In this document: piece by piece, positions 8,801 to 16,834 of the stretch
Layout of the letters: the number at the start of each line of letters is the position of its first letter
Position numbering within the stretch: position 1 is the stretch's first letter
NCBI GenBank assembly: GCA_029945625.1
Contig: JAQSCW010000046.1
Coordinates: forward strand, 24,619-88,618
DNA length: 64,000 bases
From: a bacterium
GTDB lineage: Bacteria > Bacteroidota > Bacteroidia > B-17B0 > Aurantibacillaceae
Direction of reading: 5' to 3'
Program-made: the position numbers and the translations under genes
Notes under the pieces: generated by a model
The model's input: the letters and a program-made list of their open reading frames with translations, nothing else
Told to the model about the DNA's origin: nothing
Database searches by the model: none

Positions 8801-9010
8801 ATGAAAGATCAAGAACTAAAACCACTTCCTATAAAACCCTATATGCCGGGCGAGTTGGCGAAGTATTATCAGGTAAGCGAAAAAACATTCAGGTGTTGGA
8901 CAAATGTTTTTAAAGATCGCTTGGGAAAACGCAACGGAAGATATCTAACAATAAAACAAGTGGAATTAATATTCCAGGAATTAGGAACACCAAAAACAAT
9001 TGAAGTGTAA
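8801..9010 (+). CDS. Small helix-turn-helix protein, paralogue of the 7605 gene
   Basis: 69 aa. MPGELAKYYQVSEKTFRCW, then GKRNGRYLTIKQV and LGTPK align with the 67-aa protein at 7605-7808. It probably binds DNA as a MerR/excisionase-like small factor. It follows the 8246 gene after 6 bp, and the second two-block element begins 55 bp after its stop. Having a paralogue on each side of the first block suggests duplication within the element. Confidence 0.65.
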   Translation: MKDQELKPLPIKPYMPGELAKYYQVSEKTFRCWTNVFKDRLGKRNGRYLTIKQVELIFQELGTPKTIEV

Positions 9011-9064
9011 TTCCGCTGACTTCTATTGTGTGCCATACTCGGCAGACTTTGGGAGTTGAAGCCT

Positions 9065-9108
9065 AAACCGGGAAAGTGTGCCAAGCAACAGTTACACCTT
9101 TGTACCGT
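9065..9108 (+). promoter_or_regulatory. Two-block element, copy 2, before the structural operon
   Basis: AAACCGGGAAAGTG, a 16-bp spacer, then CACCTTTGTACCGT; same length and same conserved ends as 8158-8201. The ATG of the first structural gene (9143) is about 40 bp after the CACCTTTG block. It probably drives the long operon from 9143 to the terminator at 19572. Confidence 0.55.
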
Positions 9109-9142
9109 GATGGATGTGAAACTAATAAAAAAATAAAAAACG

Positions 9143-9334
9143 ATGTCAGAAATTAAACACACAGGAACAACAGATGGAACAGGAAATATGCTTCTCACCG
9201 CAAGCATCCTGTTCGCAAACATAGACTACTCAAGTTTGATGGACTATGCAATTAAAGCACTTGTCGGTGGGGCAATTTGGATGGCTTTTAAAGTAGGCGG
9301 AGAATATTTCAGCGACAAAATCAAAAAAAAGTAA
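9143..9334 (+). CDS. Small single-pass membrane protein
   Basis: 63 aa. A hydrophobic segment around residues 32-52 (MDYAIKALVGGAIWMAFKVG) is followed by the basic tail SDKIKKK. First gene of the long operon; the next ATG directly follows its stop. No family recognised; size and topology fit a small virion-membrane or assembly protein. Confidence 0.6.
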   Translation: MSEIKHTGTTDGTGNMLLTASILFANIDYSSLMDYAIKALVGGAIWMAFKVGGEYFSDKIKKK

Positions 9335-9835
9335 ATGGCAAGCATTAAAAAAATACTGTTAGGCTTAGGCATAGGAGGAGGTGTTGTAGCAGGAGGAATG
9401 TATCTGTGGAGATTGAATAAGACCTCGGTGAACTTGGAAGTTGTTCCAACGGTTAAGCTACACAAGTTGGATTTGCAAGGATTGGTGTTGAGAGTTGATG
9501 TGACGTTGAAAAATCCAACTCGCACGGGTTTAAAACTCAAGTTTCCTTTTATCAGATTAATGATTAAGGAAAGTAGCATCGGAAGTTCGCAAGCGGTTAA
9601 TCAAGATATCGCATTGCCTGCATTCGGTGAGGCAAAATTCGAAGCGATAATGATACGCATTCCAATGTTCAGCCTCCTCTCTACTGCCAAAGGCTTACTA
9701 CAAGCGGTACAACAAGGCGAAGCATTTAAGATCGGAGTTACAACGATCACGACAATTGATTTGGGATTGAAAAAACTTCCCTACGAAAAAACAGATGAAG
9801 TACAATTAATCGGAGCGCAAAATGGAAGCAAGTAA
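9335..9835 (+). CDS. Membrane-anchored LEA14-like beta-sandwich protein
   Basis: 166 aa. The N-terminal segment ILLGLGIGGGVVAGGMYLW (about 7-25) is a membrane anchor. The rest is beta-rich: LRVDVTLKNPTRTGLKLKFP resembles the LEA type 2 / water-stress domain (V-x-NPT-x-x-x-LK-x-x-x-P), and LPAFGEAKFEAIMIRIP follows. LEA2-like folds are immunoglobulin-like. Here a structural protein tethered to a membrane is more likely than a stress protein, because it lies in a compact operon of membrane proteins. Its stop is 14 nt inside the next gene. Confidence 0.65.
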   Translation: MASIKKILLGLGIGGGVVAGGMYLWRLNKTSVNLEVVPTVKLHKLDLQGLVLRVDVTLKNPTRTGLKLKFPFIRLMIKESSIGSSQAVNQDIALPAFGEAKFEAIMIRIPMFSLLSTAKGLLQAVQQGEAFKIGVTTITTIDLGLKKLPYEKTDEVQLIGAQNGSK

Positions 9836-11471
9836 AAAACGGAAAATAAAAAGCGGAGAAGAATTCGAGCAGTTATTTCCGAAACCAAAGTTCCTTGATC
9901 CAACAATTAAAAAAGGTGCAACGGTTACTGACACAGTCCGATTCATTCCGCAAGTAGTGAGAGAAACTTTATTTCAAACAGCAAAGTTAGCTCCGCTTCT
10001 CAAAGGAAGGAACGTGCAGGAAACCTGTAAAAACATTTGGGATTTTGTTTATACCCACATCGATTACAAAAAAGATGAGGACGGCAAAGAACAAATCAGA
10101 AGTCCTGCAAGGGGTTGGTACGACAGGCATCACGGGATAGATTGCGATTGTTACACGGTGTTTATCAGCAGCATATTGAGCAACTTAAAAATAAAGCACA
10201 AACTGCGAATCACAAAATACAGCCAAGATCACTTTCAGCATATCTATCCGATAGTACCGACAACAGGAGAAAATTACATCACGGTTGATTGTGTAGTAGA
10301 CCGATTCAATTATGAAGAACCCTACACAGAAAAAAAAGACACAAACATGGAATTAGAATATTTAAATGGCGTACCCAGCACTAACAATGTAGATGTGCAA
10401 GACCTAATGGGTTGGGAGGAGCTTAATGGCGAAGATGATTTGGGAAAACTCTTCAAAAAGAAAATGGCACAACCTCCCGGAAGTGAAGGAGACACTTCAA
10501 AGAAAGGAAAATTAAAAAGCCTTCTTCATAAAGGACTCCACATTACAAACAGATTAAATCCTGCAACCGCATTAATTCGTGAAGGAGTTTTAATCAGCAT
10601 GAAACTAAATCTTTTCAAAGTTGCTCAACGACTCAAGTATGCATACCTGAGTGAAGATGCAGCAAAGAAAAAAGAAATGGACATGAGCAAGTTTGAGAAA
10701 CTAAAAAAAGTAAAAACAAAAATTGAAAAAATCTTTTACGATGCCGGTGGTAAACCTGAGAATTTAAAAAAAGCAATTCTTACAGGGAAGGGAAATAAAA
10801 AAGGTAAGCACGATGTGGATGGCCTTGGTTACATCCCCGATGATATGGATGGCATGGATGAGAATACACCATCACAAACTTTACTTGGAACTGATATCTA
10901 TCAAAGCGAAGGATTCGGAGAACTTGGATCGGCAACAGCAGCAGCAGCTTCCGTTACCGCTGCAACAGGAATTATCGGTGCGATTGCAGGATTACTAAAA
11001 GGGATCGGAAATATGTTTCCTAAGAAAAGCAAAGAAGGAGAAGATTTTAATAACACAGAATCAAAGCCGGGAGATGGGACATCGGAAGAAGAAGTATCAA
11101 AAGGAGCGGCAAATATTAAAATCGTGAACAGCGATAATGGAAGCACAAGTGATGGAGAATCAGGTGGAGAAAGTGGCGGAGGTGATAATACAAAATCACT
11201 AATTAAAACATCCAACAAAACTTCGGACAGTACAGATACTTCGGGCGATGATAAACCACCAAGTTTTTGGGAGAAGAATAAAAAATGGATCAAACCCACA
11301 GCCATTGGTATTACAGGATTAGGATTGGTTTATCTCGGAGTGAAGATGTTCAATAAACCAAAACCCACTCCTGCACCGACAGCACAATTAACAGGAATTA
11401 AATCACGAAAAAAGAAAAAGAAAGGAGGAGGTCAAGACAAAAAGAAAAAACAGGCAGTAGCCTATATGTAA
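9822..11471 (+). CDS. Transglutaminase-like papain-fold protein with membrane segments
   Basis: 549 aa. Residues ~60-165 look like a transglutaminase/cysteine-peptidase core: helix CKNIWDFVYTHIDYKKD, then C108-D-C110 in GIDCDCYT, H140 in FQHIYPIV and D156 in TVDCV, giving a plausible Cys-His-Asp triad. A glycine/alanine-rich hydrophobic stretch lies near 375-395 (TAATGIIGAIAGLLKGIG). A low-complexity Ser/Gly/Asp region covers ~400-485, a transmembrane segment AIGITGLGLVYLGVKMF lies near 495-512, and the tail is lysine-rich. A virion maturation protease, wall-penetration enzyme or cross-linking protein would all fit; none is proven. Confidence 0.7.
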   Translation: MEASKKRKIKSGEEFEQLFPKPKFLDPTIKKGATVTDTVRFIPQVVRETLFQTAKLAPLLKGRNVQETCKNIWDFVYTHIDYKKDEDGKEQIRSPARGWYDRHHGIDCDCYTVFISSILSNLKIKHKLRITKYSQDHFQHIYPIVPTTGENYITVDCVVDRFNYEEPYTEKKDTNMELEYLNGVPSTNNVDVQDLMGWEELNGEDDLGKLFKKKMAQPPGSEGDTSKKGKLKSLLHKGLHITNRLNPATALIREGVLISMKLNLFKVAQRLKYAYLSEDAAKKKEMDMSKFEKLKKVKTKIEKIFYDAGGKPENLKKAILTGKGNKKGKHDVDGLGYIPDDMDGMDENTPSQTLLGTDIYQSEGFGELGSATAAAASVTAATGIIGAIAGLLKGIGNMFPKKSKEGEDFNNTESKPGDGTSEEEVSKGAANIKIVNSDNGSTSDGESGGESGGGDNTKSLIKTSNKTSDSTDTSGDDKPPSFWEKNKKWIKPTAIGITGLGLVYLGVKMFNKPKPTPAPTAQLTGIKSRKKKKKGGGQDKKKKQAVAYM

Positions 11472-11500
11472 AACAAATAAACGATTAAAGAAAAAAGAAA

Positions 11501-12103
11501 ATGGCAAAAAATAAAAACAGTTATCAGAAAGCAGCGCTTAAAAAATCTCTTAGCGGAACAGAAGATGGAACGACAGGAGCGAAAGTGAAAGATGCAGCAA
11601 CCGAGTTAGGGAAAGACCTTGTGGTTGGCGTAATCGGAGGTGGAGTTGCAGGAGCTGTGTTAGGAAGATTGTCTTTCATTGTTGGAGCAGCAGTTTCCGG
11701 AGTCGGTCACTATGCTAAAAGCAGAATCGCATCAGCACTTGGATTAGGAATGATGGCTTCGGGTACTTATCAAGCAATTTCCGGAATGAACGGAAAACCC
11801 GCAGAAGGATTACAAGGTGTAAAAGAAAGATTACTCGCTTTAAAAGACGACATGAAAAAAAGAATTTTCCTCGACAAAGTTTTGAAAGCAAAGGAGAAGA
11901 CGGATGAGAAGACCGATGAGAACGGTACAAACGGTCTCGGTCAGGTACAATACTTCGTGTATCCAAACACCGAAGAGTCAATGGGAGAATTAGACATGAG
12001 TGCATTGGATAAAATCCACGAATCAATTCAAGCTAAAGCAACCAACGGCCTTAACGGAGAAGTAGAAATGGGGATTGTAGAACCATCAGAAAAAATCTAC
12101 TAA
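11501..12103 (+). CDS. Glycine-rich membrane protein
   Basis: 200 aa. Residues ~38-90 form one or two glycine/alanine-rich hydrophobic helices (LVVGVIGGGVAGAVLG, IVGAAVSGVGHYAKSR, LGLGMMASG). Termini are polar; the C-terminal part has acid/lysine-rich repeats (KTDEKTDENGTNG). No family recognised. It lies between the transglutaminase-like gene and the capsid-like gene, a plausible place for a membrane-associated virion component. Confidence 0.6.
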   Translation: MAKNKNSYQKAALKKSLSGTEDGTTGAKVKDAATELGKDLVVGVIGGGVAGAVLGRLSFIVGAAVSGVGHYAKSRIASALGLGMMASGTYQAISGMNGKPAEGLQGVKERLLALKDDMKKRIFLDKVLKAKEKTDEKTDENGTNGLGQVQYFVYPNTEESMGELDMSALDKIHESIQAKATNGLNGEVEMGIVEPSEKIY

Positions 12104-12166
12104 AGAAAAAAAGAACATCCATCACACAAAAAATAAACAGAAGTTAAACTTTAAAAAACAAAAATT

Positions 12167-12886
12167 ATGTTAGAACTATTAGACGGTACAGAACAGTACA
12201 ACAATGCCGGAGCATTACTTGGATTAGATGGTGCAGAAGGAGAAGAACTCTTGGGCGCACTTCGCAGAATGAACCCAATTGCTCGTCAACGTGCAATAAA
12301 CAAGTTGGCAAGTCCGGGAGTAATGAGCAAAGGATCGCGTGCAGAAATGGAAAAACACTTTGGTGAGTTACCTGCTCATATCAAAGCAGCATTGGCAAAA
12401 GGTGAATTGCGTTTGGCAGATACCATCGTGTATTCCATCAAGCCCGTGAATTCAAAAACAATTAAGTTGTTTGAAACTCAGGATGTGAAAGAAGTTGGAT
12501 TGCGTAATGTAAGCAACGCAAAATTACCAAAGAACCAAGCCTTATTGGTAAGCGGAATATTCTTGTTGGCTTCCATTCCGGTAGATGCAACACCGGATAA
12601 AGTAATGGGATCGAAATTCATTCAGTTGGAAGACTTCCCTGCAATCGCAAACGGAGAGTTCAGTTTGAAAGCAAACAAAAAAGTAATCATCCCTGAAACG
12701 AGCATCGCTGCATTCAAAACAACGAATATGCACGCTCTTCCATTGGGGTATTACAAATTGGCGAACCCACGCTTAATTCACGATGACATCTTAATTGAGT
12801 TCACCGTTGACTTAGGTTCGATGGAAGGACTTGATCCTAAAACCCAATTGTATGTTGGATTACACGGAACGATCACCACTCCATAA
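12167..12886 (+). CDS. Candidate major structural (capsid-like) protein
   Basis: 239 aa. After an acidic, helical first ~75 residues (GALLGLDGAEGEELLGALRR), the rest alternates short beta-type segments: IVYSIKPVNSKTIKLF, VSGIFLLASIPV, KKVIIPETSIAAF, DDILIEFTVDLG, QLYVGLHGTITT. This resembles a jelly-roll virion protein ending in two strands. It has the longest leader within the operon (64 bp) and is followed by a perfect 10-bp hairpin, features of a gene expressed far above its neighbours. No sequence family recognised, so the capsid role is inferred from fold pattern and context. Structure prediction would be decisive. Confidence 0.5.
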   Translation: MLELLDGTEQYNNAGALLGLDGAEGEELLGALRRMNPIARQRAINKLASPGVMSKGSRAEMEKHFGELPAHIKAALAKGELRLADTIVYSIKPVNSKTIKLFETQDVKEVGLRNVSNAKLPKNQALLVSGIFLLASIPVDATPDKVMGSKFIQLEDFPAIANGEFSLKANKKVIIPETSIAAFKTTNMHALPLGYYKLANPRLIHDDILIEFTVDLGSMEGLDPKTQLYVGLHGTITTP

Positions 12887-12900
12887 TCATTAACCAAATA

Positions 12901-12924
12901 AGTCGGGAGAGTGATCTCCCGACT
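12901..12924 (+). terminator. Strong hairpin after the capsid-like gene
   Basis: AGTCGGGAGA-GTGA-TCTCCCGACT, a perfect 10-bp stem with a 4-nt loop, followed by TTTTAAAAAA. It ends 17 bp before the next start codon. Being inside an operon, it probably acts as a partial terminator or 3' stabiliser that raises expression of the upstream gene. Confidence 0.7.
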
Positions 12925-12940
12925 TTTAAAAAACAATACC

Positions 12941-13324
12941 ATGTTAGAAACAGCGAAGAAAAGATTTGATATAAAAATTCTGGTGGCGAACTCAAGCGTG
13001 AGCGACACTTTTGGATTAGACAAGAATGTTGTGAAGGTGCATGGCATTTTGGTTACATCCGATAAGGACGATTTACTTTATTACAGAGGCGAACAAAAGA
13101 TTGAAATAAATAATAAAGAGATTGTTCCTGAGAACTACGAAAGCAAACTTTTGATGTCAGGAATAAATGTAGAACCGAAAAGCCGCTACTATCCTTTGGG
13201 CGGTGTAGCACCCGGCAATGGCTTAGTAAAAATCTCTTACAAAGATTTGGACGATGGCAGAACCGTGTTCACACCTTACCGAGTGAGTTTGTACCTGGAC
13301 TACGAAACGGAGGATGAGTTATGA
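12941..13324 (+). CDS. Small beta-rich protein, probable structural component
   Basis: 127 aa from the ATG at 12941; an upstream in-frame GTG lies inside the hairpin and is unlikely to be used. The sequence alternates beta-like stretches (FDIKILVANSSVSD, VVKVHGILVTSD, KIEINNKEIVP, LVKISYKDLDD, TPYRVSLYLDYE). Strand-rich ending and position just after the capsid-like gene suggest a minor capsid or penton-type protein. No family recognised. Its stop overlaps the next start in ATGA. Confidence 0.5.
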   Translation: MLETAKKRFDIKILVANSSVSDTFGLDKNVVKVHGILVTSDKDDLLYYRGEQKIEINNKEIVPENYESKLLMSGINVEPKSRYYPLGGVAPGNGLVKISYKDLDDGRTVFTPYRVSLYLDYETEDEL

Positions 13325-13842
13325 TGAAAGAGCAAGTGATAATTACCAAAATAAGTATCAAACGAAAAGGTGAACGGAAGCATTTTCAAATTAAGCTTCC
13401 CAAAAATTCAAAGTTCATTTTAGGAGTTGAATACGGAGGAAGATTGATTGAGCATTCAGATTCGGCTTTGATTAGAACACCCGTGACCGATCCATTTGCC
13501 AGTCCAGTAATAGGCTCCGGTGGTGTTGATGCAAGAACACAGTTATTTAAACGAAACCAATTGATTGGAGAGTTGAAACTGCAAAGTTGTGAAAAAGCGA
13601 ATTGGTTTTTTGCTGTAGATGTTTTCGCAAGCGATGCCAACCTCGGTCTTGCAGATTTTTCTCAGGGTGGATTTCCTGTAAAGGATTATACGCACGGCAA
13701 CAAAAGAACCGAAGAGATAGTGAAGGTAGATGCCGAGTCAACAATTATACAAGGATGGTATTTGGATTCACTTGGCAAAACGCAAAAAGCGGACATCAAG
13801 TACGAAGTGAATGTTTATGTATGGATTAATGTGGAGGAATAA
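13321..13842 (+). CDS. Beta-rich structural protein candidate
   Basis: 173 aa, starting ATGATG with ATGA overlap to the previous gene. It is rich in beta-type runs: IKRKGERKHFQIKLP, FILGVEYGGRLIE, LIGELKLQSCEKANWFFAVD, and a C-terminal IKYEVNVYVWINVEE that resembles a terminal jelly-roll strand pair. No enzyme motif. With the genes at 12167, 12941 and 13846 it forms a block of four small beta proteins, as expected for a shell built from several jelly-roll subunits. The role is inferred. Confidence 0.5.
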   Translation: MMKEQVIITKISIKRKGERKHFQIKLPKNSKFILGVEYGGRLIEHSDSALIRTPVTDPFASPVIGSGGVDARTQLFKRNQLIGELKLQSCEKANWFFAVDVFASDANLGLADFSQGGFPVKDYTHGNKRTEEIVKVDAESTIIQGWYLDSLGKTQKADIKYEVNVYVWINVEE

Positions 13843-13845
13843 AAA

Positions 13846-14184
13846 ATGACAGTCAACCTTGCTTTAGAATACATCCCAAGAAGGATGCAGGAATTAGGAT
13901 ACCGAGCAGATTATTATATCCGCTTTCGACACTTGGTTTTACAGCCAAGCGAAGAGTTAATCCTTGATGCAGACAATCAATTTTTCTACCTCATTGAAGA
14001 AGCAGAAAACGTGAGAGTGGAAAGTGAAACAGGAATTTTCGACTTGAGTGAAAGTACAACCAACGAAATGCAATACGAACACCAAAATAAAATTCACATC
14101 TCAAATTACTTACCCGGTATTAATCACTTGCGATTCATTCAGGTAATACCAAAGCACAAAATAAAAACAACAATTAAAAAATAA
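13846..14184 (+). CDS. Small beta-rich hypothetical protein
   Basis: 112 aa, with RHLVLQPSEELILDADNQFF, YLIEEAENVRVESETG and NHLRFIQVIPKHKIK as the clearest beta stretches and a basic C-terminus. It starts 4 bp after the previous stop. No family recognised; a structural role is inferred only from the cluster. Confidence 0.5.
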   Translation: MTVNLALEYIPRRMQELGYRADYYIRFRHLVLQPSEELILDADNQFFYLIEEAENVRVESETGIFDLSESTTNEMQYEHQNKIHISNYLPGINHLRFIQVIPKHKIKTTIKK

Positions 14185-14188
14185 ATAA

Positions 14189-15058
14189 ATGCAGCATACC
14201 AACCCATACAATGATGTGAAACTGTCGCAATTTAAAATGTGGCTTCACGACATGGTCGACAAAGGCGAAGGAAAATTTATTGAGGTGTACGTTGACGATG
14301 TAAAAGTTGTACCACGCACCAACAAGATTGAATCCCTTGATGACCACAAGGTGTATCTCGATGATACAACCGAAACAATAAAAGTATTTACCTACAACAC
14401 CGAAAATTCAAATCGCTATCAGCAGTTCACGTTTGTAATCGAAAAGAAAAAAGCGAGTGAACATCCGGTGCAAAACCAAAACGTGCAAACACCACAAGTA
14501 CAAGGCTTGTCAGGTATCGAGTTGGAAAACAGAATCAATCAGTCCTTGGCACAGGAAAGAGAGCGTTGGCAAACAGATCTGCTAAAACGTGATTTTGATA
14601 CTTGCAAAAAAGAATTGCAAGATGCCGAAGAGTACATCGATGATTTGGAAAAACAACTCAGCGTTTACAAAAGCAAAAAACTGCACTTGGGCGATGTGAA
14701 CCTTGGCGAAGTTGCCTCTATTGTTTTAGAGGGAATGGTAAAACGTAATCCGCATTGGGTTGCAAAATTACCGGGCGGAGATGCACTTGCAGGATTGATT
14801 GCAAAAGAAGCTACGGAAAACGGAACAGCAGAAGTGATTGAAAACGAAGTGGTGTTTAAAAAGAAAACGCCTGCCGATGAAGGAATGTCTGAAGAGATGA
14901 AAGCACAAATGGGATTCTTAAAACAGTTGGAGTCACACTTCAATCAGGAGCAACTCGATAAAATAATGCTCATCCTACAATCCTTTACAGAGAAACCAAA
15001 AAATATCGAGACAGTATTTGAACTATTAGAAATAAAAATTGAAAATGAAAAAGTTTAG
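14189..15058 (+). CDS. Beta domain plus coiled-coil protein
   Basis: 289 aa. Residues ~1-90 are beta-like (GKFIEVYVDDVKVVP, HKVYLDDTTETIKVF, RYQQFTFVIEKK). A proline/glutamine linker and a coiled coil follow at ~115-165 (ENRINQSLAQERERW, KKELQDAEEYIDDLEKQL). The last ~120 residues are helical. The shape (globular head, stalk, helical base) is common in virion spike or scaffold proteins. No family recognised; its stop overlaps the next gene by 14 nt. Confidence 0.5.
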   Translation: MQHTNPYNDVKLSQFKMWLHDMVDKGEGKFIEVYVDDVKVVPRTNKIESLDDHKVYLDDTTETIKVFTYNTENSNRYQQFTFVIEKKKASEHPVQNQNVQTPQVQGLSGIELENRINQSLAQERERWQTDLLKRDFDTCKKELQDAEEYIDDLEKQLSVYKSKKLHLGDVNLGEVASIVLEGMVKRNPHWVAKLPGGDALAGLIAKEATENGTAEVIENEVVFKKKTPADEGMSEEMKAQMGFLKQLESHFNQEQLDKIMLILQSFTEKPKNIETVFELLEIKIENEKV

Positions 15059-15227
15059 TTACGAAATAACAATTGAAGCCGCTACTGAAGCAGAAGCGGA
15101 TTCAAAAATGAAAGCGTTGACCACGATTGCAAAAAAGTTGAACACTAAGGAATTGGTGAAACTTGCCGACATCGTGCAAAACGATCCGGTAAAAACCGCT
15201 TTAGCAAAAAAAGCATTAGGAGTTTAA
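15045..15227 (+). CDS. Very small helical hypothetical protein
   Basis: 60 aa from the ATG at 15045, chosen over a TTG six bases earlier. After a short beta stretch (KFSYEITIEA), which resembles the start of some phage small proteins, it is helical and lysine-rich (KMKALTTIAKKL, KTALAKKALGV). Overlaps the previous gene by 14 nt and ends 3 bp before the next ATG. No function assigned. Confidence 0.5.
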   Translation: MKKFSYEITIEAATEAEADSKMKALTTIAKKLNTKELVKLADIVQNDPVKTALAKKALGV

Positions 15228-15230
15228 AAA

Positions 15231-15908
15231 ATGAAAAAAGAAACCACCAATAATGATTTGACCTTGAAAGAGAAAATTCTCTATTCCTTCATCGGATTGG
15301 GGATTGTCGGAGGTGGTGTTTTCTTTGGGAGAAAACTTGTTTTAAAGAAAGTCGCTAATCGTGAAGAGAAAAAATCTTTTGAAGATGGAACGCCTGCAAC
15401 CTACGCCAAGCAAATTAAAATGGCATTTGATAACGATGGATGGTGGGGAACGGATGTAACTAAACTAAGAACAACGCTGCGAGAAATTCCAAGCAAACAA
15501 GCTTTTTTAAAAACCCAGGAGTCCTACACTAAACTCTACAACTCAAATCTGATAACCGATATGACCGATGAGTTGCAATCCACAGAGTACAATGAAATGA
15601 TGCAAATCATTGCAGAGAAGCCGGACAAAACAGGAGGCAAACCTGTAAGTACAACTATACAATTTGTAGGATGGGCAAAGCGATTGAAAGCGGCATTTGA
15701 TAAGTCGTATGGTTTTCTGCCGGGAACAGATGATGAAGCACTTGTAGCAGTTCTAAATGAAATGCCAACGCAAAAATCATTTGTTTACACGATGGTGGCT
15801 TATCAAAAACTTTTCGGTACAAACATGATCGAGGATATGCAAGCCGAATCAGAATTCGGTCAGTACGGAGATTGGATGAAAATAATACTATCAAAACCAA
15901 AAGGATAA
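15231..15908 (+). CDS. Membrane-anchored protein with two annexin-like repeats
   Basis: 225 aa. A membrane segment spans ~14-32 (ILYSFIGLGIVGGGVFFG). Two ~75-residue repeats follow: YAKQIKMAFDNDGWWGTD with LREIPSKQAFLKTQESY, and WAKRLKAAFDKSYGFLPGTD with LNEMPTQKSFVYTMVAY, each ending in (M/W)MxII-x-x-KP. The GTD-x-x-x-L-x-x-x-L pattern resembles annexin-type helical repeats. The duplication is plain in the sequence; the annexin relationship is a suggestion. Probably a virion membrane or envelope-docking protein. Confidence 0.55.
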   Translation: MKKETTNNDLTLKEKILYSFIGLGIVGGGVFFGRKLVLKKVANREEKKSFEDGTPATYAKQIKMAFDNDGWWGTDVTKLRTTLREIPSKQAFLKTQESYTKLYNSNLITDMTDELQSTEYNEMMQIIAEKPDKTGGKPVSTTIQFVGWAKRLKAAFDKSYGFLPGTDDEALVAVLNEMPTQKSFVYTMVAYQKLFGTNMIEDMQAESEFGQYGDWMKIILSKPKG

Positions 15909-16834
15909 TGGAAAAGAAAACAAACAATAAAAGAAAAATAATCCTGATAGGACTGGGTGTATTAGGGACAGGAGTTGCAGGATTCTTCGGGTGGCACTAT
16001 TGGAGCAACAAAAAGAAAGCAAAGCAGGAAGAAGAAAATTCGACTCAAAGCGATTCTACAAATTTCAATACCCCTGCTCCGAAGCAAAATAATTATTTGC
16101 CTCCGAAAACAACGACACCAAAAACAACGCCTTCAAGAAACGATGAATTCCCATTGAAGAAAGGAAGCAAGGGATCGAAAGTAAAAACATTGCAGGAAGC
16201 ATTGATTAGCAAATACGGAAAATCTATCATGCCCAAATATGGAGCGGATGGTGATTTCGGGAGTGAATTAATTAATGCGCTGAAGAAATTAAATATTTCC
16301 GAAAGCATAGATGAAAGCACTTACAATGTTTTAACGCAAGGAAATATAATTGATCCTGCCACAATTTCTAAAAAACTTCATGACTCTGCAACTGCAAAAA
16401 ACATCAGTCAGGTTGTATCTACTATGAAGGGAATGAAAAATACGGACGACTATTCCGCAGTAAGCAACGACTTCAAAGAAAATTATTTGGTCAATGGAGT
16501 GCATCAAACGCTCGTGAATGGAATGCTCAACAGTTTTTCGGACGAGAAACAAAAGCAACAGATACGATTAGAGTTTCTGCGAATGGGTTTAAAGTATGAC
16601 GGTAAAAAATGGGCTCTTGCCGGACTTGGTGAAATCCCAAAAGGGAAAGAAATTATCACGCACGAAAAAACGATTGCATACACAGCGAAGGGAAATGGAA
16701 AAATTAACATTCCTGAAAACATCGTGCTTGGTAAAAAAGAATTCACTCTTAACGGATGGGTGTATTTCTATCCTTACAAATCCGACACATTATTCAGAGT
16801 AAAAAAAGAACACATCAAAATTTACAAAAAATGA
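15908..16834 (+). CDS. Membrane-anchored peptidoglycan-binding protein
   Basis: 308 aa from the ATG at 15908 (TAATG junction with the previous gene; an earlier in-frame start would lie inside that gene). An N-terminal anchor covers ~10-30 (IILIGLGVLGTGVAGFFGW), then a Thr/Pro/Lys-rich linker. Residues ~90-150 form a PG_binding_1-type domain (LKKGSKGSKVKTLQEALI, then GADGDFGSELINALKKL). The C-terminal half has a helical repeat similar in style to the previous protein (ISKKLHDSATAKNISQVV). Probably holds the particle or lysis machinery to the cell wall. It is followed by the amidase with an ATGA overlap. Confidence 0.65.
   Translation: MEKKTNNKRKIILIGLGVLGTGVAGFFGWHYWSNKKKAKQEEENSTQSDSTNFNTPAPKQNNYLPPKTTTPKTTPSRNDEFPLKKGSKGSKVKTLQEALISKYGKSIMPKYGADGDFGSELINALKKLNISESIDESTYNVLTQGNIIDPATISKKLHDSATAKNISQVVSTMKGMKNTDDYSAVSNDFKENYLVNGVHQTLVNGMLNSFSDEKQKQQIRLEFLRMGLKYDGKKWALAGLGEIPKGKEIITHEKTIAYTAKGNGKINIPENIVLGKKEFTLNGWVYFYPYKSDTLFRVKKEHIKIYKK

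Noticed and set aside
10901..11305. 134-codon minus-strand frame opposite the transglutaminase-like gene
   Set aside because: Antisense shadow of the Ser/Gly/Asp-rich low-complexity region.
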